64,000 nucleotides of DNA. Source: Novosphingobium decolorationis. Its GTDB lineage: Bacteria > Pseudomonadota > Alphaproteobacteria > Sphingomonadales > Sphingomonadaceae. Below, piece by piece: positions 41,694 through 51,033 of the stretch. The stretch covers positions 2,635,001 to 2,699,000 of the forward strand of contig NZ_CP054856.1 of assembly GCF_018417475.1 (NCBI RefSeq), given 5' to 3'. Within the stretch, counting starts at the first letter, position 1, and the number at the start of each line of letters is the position of its first letter. The position numbers were made by a program, and so were the translations under genes. The notes under the pieces are model-generated. The model saw nothing but the letters and a program-made list of their open reading frames with translations. It had not been told where the DNA came from and did not search any database.

Positions 41694-41747
41694 CAGGCAC
41701 GAAAAAGCCCGCCGGGTCATTGGACCGGGCGGGCTTTTTCGTGCCTG
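41694..41747. terminator. Bidirectional terminator between lptA and the sugar transferase gene
   Basis: CAGGCACGAAAAAGCCCGCC and its exact complement form a 20-bp stem around a 14-base spacer. Both strands then carry an A-rich/T-rich flank (GAAAAAG on the left arm, CTTTTTC on the right), so it can terminate both convergent genes. Confidence 0.88.
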
Positions 41748-41760
41748 GCTTGGCTGGCGC

Positions 41761-43161
41761 TCAGAACGCGCGGTCGTGGACCAGGACGCGCAAGGTCAGG
41801 AAGATGATCTGCACATCGCGCATGATCGTCCAACCTTCGAGGTATTCCAGATCCGACTGCAGGCGGTTGACCAGATCCGATTCCTTGTCGGTCGCGCCGC
41901 GATAGCCGCGCACCTGCGCAAGGCCCGACAGGCCCGGCTTGAGGCTGTGCCGCTGCCAGTAGCGCAGGTCCACCTCCCAGAACAGCTTGTCGCCCGCCAG
42001 CGATCCCGTGGCGTGCGGACGCGGGCCGACGAGGCTCATGTCGCCCAGGAGCACGTTGAAGAGCTGGGGCAACTCGTCGATGCTGGTCTTGCGGATGAAC
42101 TTGCCGACCGGCGTGATGCGCTGGTCATTCTTCGAGGCCGACTGGTTGCCATCGGCATCGCACAAGGCCTCGGTCATCGAACGGAACTTGTACATGTTGA
42201 AGAAGCGGTTGCCGCGCCCCATGCGCCGCTGGACGAAGAGCACCGAGCCCCCGTCGTAGAACTTCACGGCCAGCGCGATCACGATCAGAAGCGGCGAGAG
42301 CGCAAGGATGGCGCTGCCCGCGAAGGCAAGGTCGAACATGCGCTTGATCGCCCGCTCGCGAAGCCCCAGCGGCCCTGCCGAAACCAGGAGGAGGCCATGC
42401 TGGCCCGAGACTCGGGCCCCCTGCGCGCCGAGCCGCACAACAACATCGTCCAGCACTTCACCATCGACGTTGGCGCCCTTGAGCATCATCGCCCATTCCG
42501 CGCGGCGGCCGACCGGGCAGCTTACAATCACGCGGTCGATATTGCGCAGCACCAGACCGAAGCGGTCAAGCGCATCGGGGTCCTTGAGATCGGGACGCAG
42601 CCCCATTGCAGCGGCCGAAACGCGAATGGCCCCGGGGAAATCGACCTTGGGGCCGCCATCGTCGATGACCAGTTCGTTGAGCACCTGGGCCCCGCAGCGC
42701 CAGCGGACAAGCGCCCGCATCTGACGGCGCGAAATGGCCATCAGGATCATCGCCGTGACCGACCCCAGGACAAAGGCAAGACGGGGCAGTTCACCGGAGG
42801 GACGGATAAGGAACTGCACGAAAACCGCGACCGCGACCGACAGCGTCATCGCCATCATCGTGCGGGCTACCCCGGACCAGGCGTTACGCAGCGTGGTGAG
42901 GGAATAGCTGCCGTTGTAGAGGGCCAGCGTCAGGAAGATGGGAAGGACCAGCTGTCCGTAGACGAGCGCCCGCGAGAACCCGAGCTGGCCGTGAATCGCC
43001 CAGCCGATCACCGCGAAACCGATCGCGATCGCCAGCATATCGCCGAGCATGATGCCCAGGTAACACTGCAAACGCCGACGCACGAGAGCCGGTGCAACGG
43101 GGCTAACCCCTTGCTCCGGCGAAGTATTGAGCACGGCACGTGGCGCGAACGGCGCATTCAT
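41761..43161 (-). CDS. Polyprenyl glycosylphosphotransferase (exopolysaccharide priming enzyme)
   Basis: A 466-residue membrane enzyme that transfers a sugar phosphate from a UDP-sugar to undecaprenyl phosphate, starting exopolysaccharide synthesis. N-terminal transmembrane helices (about residues 35-150) precede a cytoplasmic middle region and the C-terminal bacterial sugar transferase domain: RAIKRMFDLAFAGSAILALS, FRSMTE, IRKTSIDELPQLFNVLLGDM and SLVGPRPHA. The ATG at 43161 follows GGGAG; in-frame starts up to 43266 are possible. It could feed the exosortase-associated polysaccharide system at 24-27 kb, but this is inference. Confidence 0.9.
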   Translation of the reverse strand: MNAPFAPRAVLNTSPEQGVSPVAPALVRRRLQCYLGIMLGDMLAIAIGFAVIGWAIHGQLGFSRALVYGQLVLPIFLTLALYNGSYSLTTLRNAWSGVARTMMAMTLSVAVAVFVQFLIRPSGELPRLAFVLGSVTAMILMAISRRQMRALVRWRCGAQVLNELVIDDGGPKVDFPGAIRVSAAAMGLRPDLKDPDALDRFGLVLRNIDRVIVSCPVGRRAEWAMMLKGANVDGEVLDDVVVRLGAQGARVSGQHGLLLVSAGPLGLRERAIKRMFDLAFAGSAILALSPLLIVIALAVKFYDGGSVLFVQRRMGRGNRFFNMYKFRSMTEALCDADGNQSASKNDQRITPVGKFIRKTSIDELPQLFNVLLGDMSLVGPRPHATGSLAGDKLFWEVDLRYWQRHSLKPGLSGLAQVRGYRGATDKESDLVNRLQSDLEYLEGWTIMRDVQIIFLTLRVLVHDRAF

Positions 43162-43283
43162 GGATTCGGCACTCCCGACAGCCAGCTTCACCTTGCCCTG
43201 CCCCCCTGCGTTAGTTCGAAGACGGTAATGCTGCAGTGCAATACGTATAGTCCCCATGGCCACCAAGTAGCAATCGAAAAACC

Positions 43284-44339
43284 TTAGACGGTTCTGCTTG
43301 CGCGTTGTTTTGTAGATCCTATCGCCATTCGAGCAATTCGCACGAGACCATCGGCCAACAAGAGCTCCGAATCCTGACTATTGGACAGGAGACTCTGGTG
43401 CAGTGCAACAAGACGCGACACGAGACGGTCGAGACGCGGGCCGCGCCAGACCCGCAATTGCTGCGCCAGGGCCGGTTTGTCTTTCCAGAATACCCGACGC
43501 GCCTTGGCTTCGGCTTCGAGTAAAGCGCCGACGTCGCCGTTCGTTCCCAATTGGGCATTGAGAGCGGCCAGTTGAGCCACACGCCGCTCCAAGGCCAGCA
43601 ACAGTCCCACCGGATTGATCTGCAGGTCGTGCATGCGCTTGAGTTCGGAGGCGAGAAGCTCGCGCTTCCCCCCCAGGATCGTATCGACGAGCGGACCGAA
43701 GGCATCGTCCTCGGTCGAGGCGCCGATCGCATCGAGGGCCTCCATCGTCACCGCCTGCGGAGCCTCGGGCACGGCATCCAGATAGAGCGCCAGCTTCTCG
43801 ACCTCGGAACGCGCAAGCCGCGTGTCGAGCCCTGCCGCACGGGCAATGCGCTGGGCAACCTCGCTCCCCATCTTGAGCCCCGCCCCGTTGGCCAGCGTGC
43901 GCACCGTGGCGGTCACCGAGGCGAGATCGGGCGGATAGAACATGCCCACCAGCGCATCGCCGCGCCCGGAAAGCAGCTTGGCCGTGCGCGACTTGTCGGT
44001 CGCGCCGGTCGCCACGATCAGGACCGGGCAGCCCTCGACCTCGTTCTCGATCAGGGTCTTGACCGCATCGTGTGCTTCGTCGCCCTGCGCGCGCACGTAG
44101 ATGTGGCGGGTGCCGCCGAACAGCGAGGTCGAGCGGGCCTCGTCACCCAGGCGCACCGGATCGCGGCGCAGTTCCGCTCCGCTCATCTCGATACGTTCGC
44201 CCGGGTCGTCCAGAAGCGAGACGATCTTCGCGGCCGCATCGCTCGCGCCCGATTCGTCGGGCCCACACAGGAAGAACAGCCGGGCCTCACGCGCGACCCG
44301 GGCCGCGACCGAGGCGAAGTCCTTCTGGGTGGCCTTCAC
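43284..44339 (-). CDS. holA: DNA polymerase III delta subunit
   Basis: A 351-residue clamp-loader subunit that opens the beta clamp. FFLCGPDESGASDAAAKI near residue 22 is the degenerate nucleotide-site region, DLASVTATVRTLANG and GLDTRLARSEVEKLALYL match HolA of Alphaproteobacteria, and the C-terminal clamp-loader collar is helical. It lies 6 bp after lptE at the end of the DUF3576-leuS-lptE-holA run, a gene order known in the class. Confidence 0.92.
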   Translation of the reverse strand: MKATQKDFASVAARVAREARLFFLCGPDESGASDAAAKIVSLLDDPGERIEMSGAELRRDPVRLGDEARSTSLFGGTRHIYVRAQGDEAHDAVKTLIENEVEGCPVLIVATGATDKSRTAKLLSGRGDALVGMFYPPDLASVTATVRTLANGAGLKMGSEVAQRIARAAGLDTRLARSEVEKLALYLDAVPEAPQAVTMEALDAIGASTEDDAFGPLVDTILGGKRELLASELKRMHDLQINPVGLLLALERRVAQLAALNAQLGTNGDVGALLEAEAKARRVFWKDKPALAQQLRVWRGPRLDRLVSRLVALHQSLLSNSQDSELLLADGLVRIARMAIGSTKQRASRTV

Positions 44340-44345
44340 GGGACC

Positions 44346-44855
44346 TTAGGGACGTGCATCGTCGCGCAGGCGCAGCGCGAGATTGGTCACGATACGGTCG
44401 GCGACGTCCTTGGCCAGGTTCTCCAGCGCGCGCTGTTCCGCGGCGATGGTGGCGTAGTCGGACGAGACCACGTCGATACCCGCATCCGAGCCCGCCGTCG
44501 CGTCGACGACGATCTCATCGCTGGCCGTATCAACAAGCTGGAAGCGCGCACGCAGCGTGCGCCGTTCGCGCCCGATGGTGTCATCCGAAAGGAGGCCGAA
44601 GCCTTCGAGCTGGTCGTCAAGGCGCACGTCAAGCCGGTAGCGCGGCGTGGTGCCGGCCGGCGGCTCGCCCATCTTGTCGATCAGCGCGTTGCGCACGAGC
44701 CAGCCCGCGCGCCCCTCGATCGCGGCGACCTGGATGTCGGAGAGGCCGCGCGCGACTTCGCCGCTGCCACCGCCCGCGTACATCGGCGAGAGGCCGCATC
44801 CAGCCAGCGGAACGGCCAGCGCAAGCGCGGCCGCAAAGGCGCGAAGGGACCTCAC
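44346..44855 (-). CDS. lptE: LPS-assembly lipoprotein LptE
   Basis: A 169-residue outer-membrane lipoprotein that plugs LptD. It has a signal with a lipobox LAGC near residue 20, then GLSPMYAGG and a compact alpha/beta domain ([16 protein letters not shown]). Weak sequence conservation is normal for LptE; the placement between leuS and holA is the strongest support. Its ATG overlaps the leuS stop (ATGA). Confidence 0.88.
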   Translation of the reverse strand: MRSLRAFAAALALAVPLAGCGLSPMYAGGGSGEVARGLSDIQVAAIEGRAGWLVRNALIDKMGEPPAGTTPRYRLDVRLDDQLEGFGLLSDDTIGRERRTLRARFQLVDTASDEIVVDATAGSDAGIDVVSSDYATIAAEQRALENLAKDVADRIVTNLALRLRDDARP

Positions 44856-47377
44856 GCGACGATATTGACCAGACGATCGGGCACGACGATTACCTTGCGA
44901 ATTTCAGCGCCATCGATCGCACGCTGGACCTTCTCGCTGGCCAGCGCAAGCGCCTCGAGGTCTTCCTTCGACGCGCCCTTGGCAACCGTCAGCGTGTCGC
45001 GCAGCTTGCCCTTGACCTGGACCGCGATGGTGACCTCGTCCTCGACCAGCAGCGCCGGATCGACTTCGGGCCACAGCGCCTCGGCGACGAGACCCTTGCC
45101 GAACGTGGCGTAGGCTTCCTCGGCCAGGTGCGGCATCATCGGCGCGATCAGCAGCAGGAGTTCGCGGATCGCGGTGGAGCGGCTTGCCGAAGGCTTGGCC
45201 TTCTCGACCGCGCCGGTCAGCTCGTAGATGCGCGCGACGGCCTTGTTGAAGCCGAGCGATTCGATGTCCTCGGCCACCGCCGCAATCGTCTGGTGCAGCT
45301 TGCGGTCGAGCGCCTTGTCCTCGCCTTCCGCCGAAGCGTCGAACTGGGCAAAGAGCCTCCACAGACGCTGCACGAAGCGTGCGCAGCCTTCGATCCCGGC
45401 TTCCGACCAGGGCAGGTCGCGCTCGGGCGGGCTGTCGGACAGCATGAACCAGCGGATCGCGTCGGCGCCGTAGGTCGCGACGATCTCGTCGGGATCGACC
45501 ACGTTCTTCTTCGACTTCGACATCTTGATGACCTTGCCGACCTCGATGGCCGAACCGTCGGCCTTGAGCGTCGCGACGCGCTTGTCACCCTCTTGCCCCA
45601 CATTGATCTCGGAGGGCGCGAAGTAGACGTCGCGTCCGCCTTCCTTGCGCGAGTAGACCTCGTGCGTGACCATGCCTTGCGTGAACAGGCTCGCAAACGG
45701 CTCCTTCACGTCGACAAGGCCGATGCGGGCCAGCGCGCGGGTCCAGAAGCGGGCGTAGAGCAAGTGCAGGATCGCGTGCTCGATGCCGCCGATGTACTGC
45801 TCGACCGGGAGCCACTTGGCGATGGCCTCCTTGTCGAAAGGCTTGTCGCCGGGCTGGCTGGCAAAGCGCAGGAAGTACCACGAGCTGTCGGCAAAGGTGT
45901 CGAGCGTGTCGGTCTCGCGGCGCGCCGCATGGCCGCACTGCGGGCAGTCGACATGCTTCCAGGTCGGATGCCGTTCGAGCGGGTTGCCCGGCGTCTGGAA
46001 ATCGACGTCTTCGGGCAGCGTTACGGGCAGGTGCTTCTTGGGCACCGGCACCACACCGCACACCTCGCAGTGGATGAACGGGATCGGCGTGCCCCAGTAG
46101 CGCTGGCGCGAGATGCCCCAGTCGCGCAGGCGCCACACCGTCTTGCCTTCGCCCCAGCCGCCGTCCTGGGCACGGCGGATGACTTCGGCCTTGGCCTCGG
46201 CCACGCTCATGCCGTTCAGGAAATCGGAGTGGACGAGCACGCCGTCCCCGGCTTCCGCCTCGCCCGCGAAGGGCGCATCGGCATCCTCAGCCTTGGCCGC
46301 GACAACGCGCAGGATGGGCAGTTCGTACTTGGTCGCGAACTCGAAGTCGCGCTGGTCGTGGCCCGGAACGGCCATGACCGCGCCGGTGCCGTAGTCCATC
46401 AGCACGAAGTTGGCGATGAAGACCGGAAGCTCGGCGCCGGTAAAGGGGTGCTTCGCGGTAATGCCGGTGTCGAAGCCCAGCTTCTCGGCGGTTTCGAGCT
46501 CGGCCGCGGTGGTGCCCCCGCGCTTGCACTCGGCGATGAAGTCCTGCGCCTCGGCACTGTCCTTCGCCACGCCCTGCGCAATCGGGTGATCGGCGGCAAC
46601 AGCCACGAAGCTCGCGCCGAAGATCGTGTCGGGACGGGTCGAATAGACTTCGACGCTGCCGCCGTCCGAAAGGTCGAAGCTGAACTGCAGGCCTTGCGAC
46701 TTGCCGATCCAGTTCTCCTGCATCGTGCGGACCTTTTCGGGCCACTTGTCGAGGCTGCCCAGCCCCTCGAGCAGTTCATCGGCGAAGTCGGTGATCTTGA
46801 GGAACCACTGGTTCAGCTTGCGCTTCTCGACCAGCGCGCCCGAACGCCAGCCGCGCCCGTCGATGACCTGCTCGTTGGCGAGCACGGTCATGTCGACCGG
46901 GTCCCAGTTCACCGCCGATTCCTTGCGATAGACAAGGCCGTGCGCGTACATGTCGAGGAACAGCGCCTGCTCATGGCCGTAGTAGTCCGGCTCGCAGGTG
47001 GCGAGTTCGCGCGACCAGTCGAGCGCGAAACCCAGGCGCTTCAGCTGCGCCTTCATGTTGGCGATGTTGTCGCGCGTCCAGCCGCCCGGATGGACGCCCT
47101 TTTCCATGGCCGCGTTCTCAGCCGGCATACCGAAGGCGTCCCAGCCCATCGGGTGGAGCACCTCGTGGCCGCGCATGCGCTTGTAGCGCGCCAGGACGTC
47201 GCCCATGGTGTAGTTGCGCACGTGACCGATATGGATGCGGCCCGAGGGATAGGGGAACATCTCCAGGACGTAGCTACGCGGCTTCGTCGAGGTGTCGTCC
47301 GCCTTGAAGCACTGGGCTTCGTCCCACGCTGCCTGCCAGCGGACATCCGCCTGCGCCGGGTCGAACCGCTCGGTCAT
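44852..47377 (-). CDS. leuS: Leucyl-tRNA synthetase
   Basis: An 841-residue class I synthetase. It has the HIGH motif as [16 protein letters not shown], an editing domain with [12 protein letters not shown], a zinc-type [10 protein letters not shown], the WYFLRF stretch and [12 protein letters not shown] near residue 615, plus the C-terminal leucyl-specific domain. An AGGAG lies 12 bases before the ATG. It is preceded by the DUF3576 lipoprotein gene, 109 bp away. Confidence 0.98.
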   Translation of the reverse strand: MTERFDPAQADVRWQAAWDEAQCFKADDTSTKPRSYVLEMFPYPSGRIHIGHVRNYTMGDVLARYKRMRGHEVLHPMGWDAFGMPAENAAMEKGVHPGGWTRDNIANMKAQLKRLGFALDWSRELATCEPDYYGHEQALFLDMYAHGLVYRKESAVNWDPVDMTVLANEQVIDGRGWRSGALVEKRKLNQWFLKITDFADELLEGLGSLDKWPEKVRTMQENWIGKSQGLQFSFDLSDGGSVEVYSTRPDTIFGASFVAVAADHPIAQGVAKDSAEAQDFIAECKRGGTTAAELETAEKLGFDTGITAKHPFTGAELPVFIANFVLMDYGTGAVMAVPGHDQRDFEFATKYELPILRVVAAKAEDADAPFAGEAEAGDGVLVHSDFLNGMSVAEAKAEVIRRAQDGGWGEGKTVWRLRDWGISRQRYWGTPIPFIHCEVCGVVPVPKKHLPVTLPEDVDFQTPGNPLERHPTWKHVDCPQCGHAARRETDTLDTFADSSWYFLRFASQPGDKPFDKEAIAKWLPVEQYIGGIEHAILHLLYARFWTRALARIGLVDVKEPFASLFTQGMVTHEVYSRKEGGRDVYFAPSEINVGQEGDKRVATLKADGSAIEVGKVIKMSKSKKNVVDPDEIVATYGADAIRWFMLSDSPPERDLPWSEAGIEGCARFVQRLWRLFAQFDASAEGEDKALDRKLHQTIAAVAEDIESLGFNKAVARIYELTGAVEKAKPSASRSTAIRELLLLIAPMMPHLAEEAYATFGKGLVAEALWPEVDPALLVEDEVTIAVQVKGKLRDTLTVAKGASKEDLEALALASEKVQRAIDGAEIRKVIVVPDRLVNIVA

Positions 47378-47486
47378 TTCAGTCTGGTCTCCTGCAAGGA
47401 CCCTTGCGGCCCTTGCGTTCTTTCATGGGGGAGGCCCCCACGCAGGGGACCTTTCGAAATTCGGGTTGGGTCGGCGAAGGGCCGGA

Positions 47487-47954
47487 TCAGCCGCCGACCG
47501 AATCGCGGCGCAGGTCACGCGCACGGGTCAGGATCACGTTTTCCAGCTTCTGGACGGTCGCGGCCTGGACCGGAGCCCCCACCCAGGCGTCGCCTTCGCG
47601 GATCTGGCGGGCGGCCGAGACGCGCAGCGCATCGGCGCGCAGGTCCTGGTCGAGGATGGTGACCGAGACCTTCACGCGCTCGCTCGGCTTGTCCGGGTTC
47701 ACGTACCAGTCGGTGATGATCACGCCGCCATTGCTGTCGGACTGGACCAGCGGCATGAACGAGAGCGCATCGAGGCTCGCGCGCCACAGGTAGCTGTTCA
47801 CGCCGATGGTGGTGACATGCGAGGGCGCCAGCGCGCCCGACACGTCATTCTTCTTGCCGCCACAGCCGGCCAGCGCGAGGGCCGCGACCACGCATACCGC
47901 GGCGGTCATCGTCTTGCGCGGGGCGAAAAGGCCGAATTCAGTGCTGCCTGTCAT
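47487..47954 (-). CDS. DUF3576 lipoprotein
   Basis: A 155-residue predicted lipoprotein. The signal ends in a lipobox LAGC near residue 30 (ALALAGCGG), and the mature part contains VNSYLWRASLDALSFMPL and GGVIITDWY, typical of DUF3576. It sits upstream of leuS, as in other Alphaproteobacteria. The family is unassigned, likely periplasmic or outer-membrane envelope-related. The ATG at 47954 follows GGGAAG; a longer frame starts at 48023 but has no signal-like N-terminus. Confidence 0.85.
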   Translation of the reverse strand: MTGSTEFGLFAPRKTMTAAVCVVAALALAGCGGKKNDVSGALAPSHVTTIGVNSYLWRASLDALSFMPLVQSDSNGGVIITDWYVNPDKPSERVKVSVTILDQDLRADALRVSAARQIREGDAWVGAPVQAATVQKLENVILTRARDLRRDSVGG

Positions 47955-48257
47955 TTTACTTCCCGGTTCCTGGTCTGTGTCGGCAGGGATCGGCCCAGAG
48001 GTTGGCCCTGCGGTCCCCGACATGTTGCATTGCCTCTATAACCGCCATTGCCTCGGAGCAAGAGCGCCCTTGCCTTTGATGCTGCCGCAAACGGGACAGC
48101 CCAGGCCGTGGGCGAGCCTGGATCTGGCGCCCTGTAGAGCCGCTGGCAGGTAAACCCGCGATGAATGGTGGCCTGTCCTCGGCCTTGGCCTCCCTCTTGA
48201 GCCACGCCGGTGCGATCACCATTTCCCCTTCCGGCTCAGACTGTGTTAAGAAGAATC
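47955..48257. other. Divergent intergenic region between DUF3576 and the OMP-tail gene
   Basis: About 300 bp with no gene I can support. It must hold the promoters of both flanking genes. Open frames here have no good start or composition. No copy of the repeat family and no strong hairpin with a T-run are present. Confidence 0.35.
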
Positions 48258-49106
48258 GTGCAAGACCAAGACGCCATGATCATGGCCAGTGCGCTGGCCA
48301 CCACACGGGAGTGCCTCGACGTGACCGCGCAGACCCCTGCTCCACCCCCGACAGAAGCCCCGGCCGCTTCGCGCGGCGGTGTGCGAGCCGGTGCCCTGCT
48401 GGCAGGATCGGTCGGTCTGCTCGCGCTGCCCAGCGCAGTCATGGCCTTTTCCGCGTCGTTCCATGGCGAGGATCCGCAAGGCGAAAGCCTGGGCTCGCTG
48501 GAATCGCAGGCCTCGGGCGAAACGCTCTCGCGCGCGGTTGCCATGCGCTCGCTCGCCAAGGGCGGCGAATTCGCCTTCACCCCGGCCGGTACCCCGCATC
48601 GCCCCGAACGCTCGGTGCTGGTGGTCGTGCGCGACGATCCGGTCGCGGCCAAGGCGATCATCGTGCGCGGACGCTATCAAGCGCCCAAGGCGGAAAGCCC
48701 GCGCGCAGCCGCCAATCCGCAGATCGCCGCCAGTTCGTTCAGCCTGGGTACGTCGCGCGGGTACCAGAACTTTGCACAGGACCTCGTCAAGCCTTCGGAG
48801 AAGCGCTCCGTGGCCGCCCTGCCCGACCTCCAGTCCTACAGCCTGACGCCGGGCACCAGGGAGGAAAAGGAATCGCGCTTCACCCCCCGCATCTCGATCG
48901 ACGAGAAGCGCGCGGCGGGGCGTGCCCCCCGCACCTTCGCGGGGATCGAAGGCGAGGTGGACCTGGGCGGCGCCTACCGCGTGGCCAAGAACCTCAACGT
49001 CACGGCGGGCGTGCGTTACTCGCAGGACCGGGAACGCCTGCAGCCGCTCACCGATGGCCGCCAGGACAGCCAGGCGGTCTATGTCGGAACCCAGTTCAGC
49101 TTCTGA
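48258..49106 (+). CDS. Membrane/secreted hypothetical protein with an OMP-like C-terminus
   Basis: A 282-residue protein. A hydrophobic segment near residues 44-64 (GALLAGSVGLLALPSAVMAF) is preceded by about 40 polar residues, so it may be a signal anchor or a long signal. The middle is polar. The last 50 residues (GEVDLGGAYRVAKNLNVTAG, then AVYVGTQFSF) look like two or three outer-membrane beta-strands ending in Phe. Starts at GTG 48258 and ATG 48276 are both plausible; GTG has AAGAAG upstream. No family is recognised. Confidence 0.65.
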   Translation: MQDQDAMIMASALATTRECLDVTAQTPAPPPTEAPAASRGGVRAGALLAGSVGLLALPSAVMAFSASFHGEDPQGESLGSLESQASGETLSRAVAMRSLAKGGEFAFTPAGTPHRPERSVLVVVRDDPVAAKAIIVRGRYQAPKAESPRAAANPQIAASSFSLGTSRGYQNFAQDLVKPSEKRSVAALPDLQSYSLTPGTREEKESRFTPRISIDEKRAAGRAPRTFAGIEGEVDLGGAYRVAKNLNVTAGVRYSQDRERLQPLTDGRQDSQAVYVGTQFSF

Positions 49107-49191
49107 CACTATTGCTAAATTGTTGAAATGTGACCGCTAGCTGCCTGTAATTCGCAGGCACGCAAGCGCAGTTGCACTTGTCGCACCCTTA

Positions 49192-49207
49192 ATTCGCCAG
49201 GGCGAAT
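49192..49207. promoter_or_regulatory. Interrupted palindrome upstream of phaB
   Basis: ATTCGCC-AG-GGCGAAT, a perfect 7-bp inverted repeat with a 2-base spacer about 90 bp upstream of the phaB start, within an AT-rich upstream region. It could be a dimer-binding operator. No regulator is known for it, so confidence is low. A second short stem-loop (TGCCTG/CAGGCA) lies at 49142-49160. Confidence 0.3.
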
Positions 49208-49295
49208 GCAAATATCGCCACACTGAGCTTGCCGCATTCCTATTCCTTTCTTAGCAATGTGCTTGGTGGATGCACACGAAAGCGAAAGGCTGAAT

Positions 49296-50018
49296 ATGGC
49301 ACGCGTTGCGATTGTTACTGGCGGCACCCGCGGTATCGGAGAGGCTATTTCCCTGGCTCTGCAGGACAGGGGCCACAAGGTTGTTGCGAGCTACGCAGGC
49401 AACGATGAAAAGGCCAAGGCCTTTACCGACAAGACGGGAATCCCTGCCTACAAGTGGGACGTGGGCGACCACGAAGCGACGCTCGAAGGCGTGGCCCGGG
49501 TCGCCGAGGAAGTCGGTCCGGTCGACATCGTCGTCAACAACGCGGGTATCACCCGCGACGGCGTGCTCCACAAGATGAGCTTCGAGGACTGGAACGAGGT
49601 GATGCGCATCAACCTCGGCGGGTGTTTCAACATGGCCAAGGCCACCTTCCCCGGCATGCGCGAGCGCAAGTGGGGCCGCATCGTCAACATCGGCTCGATC
49701 AACGGCCAGGCCGGCCAGTACGGCCAGGTCAACTACGCCGCGGCCAAGTCGGGCATCCATGGCTTCACCAAGGCGCTCGCCCAGGAAGGCGCCAAGTACG
49801 GTGTCACCGTCAACGCGATTGCGCCGGGCTACATCGACACCGACATGGTCGCCGCCGTGCCCGCACCGGTGCTGGAAAAGATCGTCGCCAAGATCCCGGT
49901 CGGCCGCCTCGGCCACGCCTACGAGATTGCCCGCGGCGTTGCATTCCTGTGCTCGGAAAACGCCGAGTTCGTGACCGGCTCGACGCTGTCGATCAACGGC
50001 GGCCAGCACATGTACTAA
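49296..50018 (+). CDS. phaB: Acetoacetyl-CoA reductase
   Basis: A 240-residue short-chain dehydrogenase making (R)-3-hydroxybutyryl-CoA with NADPH for polyhydroxybutyrate. It has VTGGTRGIGEAI, NNAGITRDGVLHKM, the catalytic Ser of INGQAGQYGQVNY with YAAAKSG, and the PGYIDTDMV segment. The family member is PhaB rather than FabG because of the GQYGQVNYAAAKSGIHGF pattern. No phaA or phaC lies next to it. It is followed 6 bp later by the truncated element F. Confidence 0.9.
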   Translation: MARVAIVTGGTRGIGEAISLALQDRGHKVVASYAGNDEKAKAFTDKTGIPAYKWDVGDHEATLEGVARVAEEVGPVDIVVNNAGITRDGVLHKMSFEDWNEVMRINLGGCFNMAKATFPGMRERKWGRIVNIGSINGQAGQYGQVNYAAAKSGIHGFTKALAQEGAKYGVTVNAIAPGYIDTDMVAAVPAPVLEKIVAKIPVGRLGHAYEIARGVAFLCSENAEFVTGSTLSINGGQHMY

Positions 50019-50024
50019 AACACC

Positions 50025-50112
50025 AGGACGGGCGACCTCACCTTTCTCAGCCAAGGCGGCGCGCGGAAGGTGAGGTTGCCGGGATGGGGAGCCCGTGGGC
50101 GATGGCCCTCGG
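50025..50112 (-). repeat. Intergenic palindromic element, copy F (truncated)
   Basis: An 88-bp reverse copy that lacks hairpin Q. It opens directly with the central arm CGGGCGACCTCACCTTTCTC and ends with hairpin P at 50093-50112, where one stem base is changed (CCGTGGGC). It begins only 6 bp after the phaB stop and lies between the convergent phaB and HTH-regulator genes. Confidence 0.75.
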
Positions 50113-50136
50113 CAATCCTCTTTCCCCGACCTGGAC

Positions 50137-50910
50137 TCAGGACATCCAGTATCCAACCACCTTCCAGCGCCCCTCTTCCGGGCTGAGCGAGACGGTCTCG
50201 ATCACGTTCGCCTTATGGGCGAACGCGCTCTGGAACTTGACCACCTTGAGCCCGCTCGGCGGGCCGGGCACGGCCTCTTCGCCCAGCAGGCGGCGGGTGA
50301 CGACCTCGCCGAGCGGCGGGCGCACCTGGCCCGCAAGGCTTGCCCAGCGCGCGGCCGTATTCTGAGCCTGGAAGGCCTCTCCGGTTTCGGCCCAGCTCTT
50401 TTCCCATTCGCCTTCGTCGACAAGGTGCAGCCAGGCGCGCGCCGAGGCGACCGGCGCGCTCTCCACGCCGTGCGCCTCGGGTGCGGATTGAAGGGAGGCG
50501 GACGGGGACAGCATCAGAAGAGCGGCAACAAGGGCAAACGACATGGCAAGGACTCCACCGAGCGCCCAGACAAGAAGGGACCGGGTCTTCGAAGCGCGTT
50601 TCGGCTCCTCCCGGTCTGCTGTGCGATCCGGGCCGGGCGCAGCCCCCATTTCCGTGTCCCCTTGCAATTTGGGGGTCGAGTCCGCTCCCAGCCCCTCTTC
50701 GCGATCCAGGAGCAGACGGGCGGCCTCCCGGCTGCTCGAGACCGCCATCTTGCGACGCGCGTTGCGCAGGCGCTCGTGAATCGTGTGGACCGACAATTCG
50801 AAGTGGCGCGCCAGCGACTTGGCGTCATGCCCGCGCGCCATCAGCCGCAGCGTTTCCTTCTCCCGCTCAGTGAGGGCCGCGTACCCGTCCTGAAGGTCCC
50901 CTTCTGCCAT
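50137..50910 (-). CDS. LuxR-type HTH protein with transmembrane segment and DUF4019 domain
   Basis: A 257-residue one-component regulator. Residues 10-70 are a LuxR/GerE helix-turn-helix (LTEREKETLRLMARG, SVHTIHERLRNARRKM). A linker leads to a single helix at 111-134 (SLLVWALGGVLAMSFALVAA), and the C-terminal part (WLHLVDEGEWEKSWAETGE, GRWKVVGYW) fits DUF4019, probably periplasmic. DNA binding from the membrane is inferred. The ATG at 50910 is chosen; earlier in-frame codons are TTG. It has no obvious partner gene. Confidence 0.82.
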   Translation of the reverse strand: MAEGDLQDGYAALTEREKETLRLMARGHDAKSLARHFELSVHTIHERLRNARRKMAVSSSREAARLLLDREEGLGADSTPKLQGDTEMGAAPGPDRTADREEPKRASKTRSLLVWALGGVLAMSFALVAALLMLSPSASLQSAPEAHGVESAPVASARAWLHLVDEGEWEKSWAETGEAFQAQNTAARWASLAGQVRPPLGEVVTRRLLGEEAVPGPPSGLKVVKFQSAFAHKANVIETVSLSPEEGRWKVVGYWMS

Positions 50911-51033
50911 GATCCCATCTGTCTCCACGCGTAATCGCAATCACTTGCCCCGCAAAGCCTAGGGAGCGAACCGCATACAGGGCACCCCAAAAAAATCGTA
51001 GGCGGCCCGGGGGCGTGCCCCTATTGCAGGGGG

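Noticed and set aside
47426..47440. TGGGGG-AGG-CCCCCA hairpin between leuS and the DUF3576 gene
   Set aside because: A short stem with a 3-base loop and no T-run on either strand. A termination role is not supported, though it lies in the leader of leuS.
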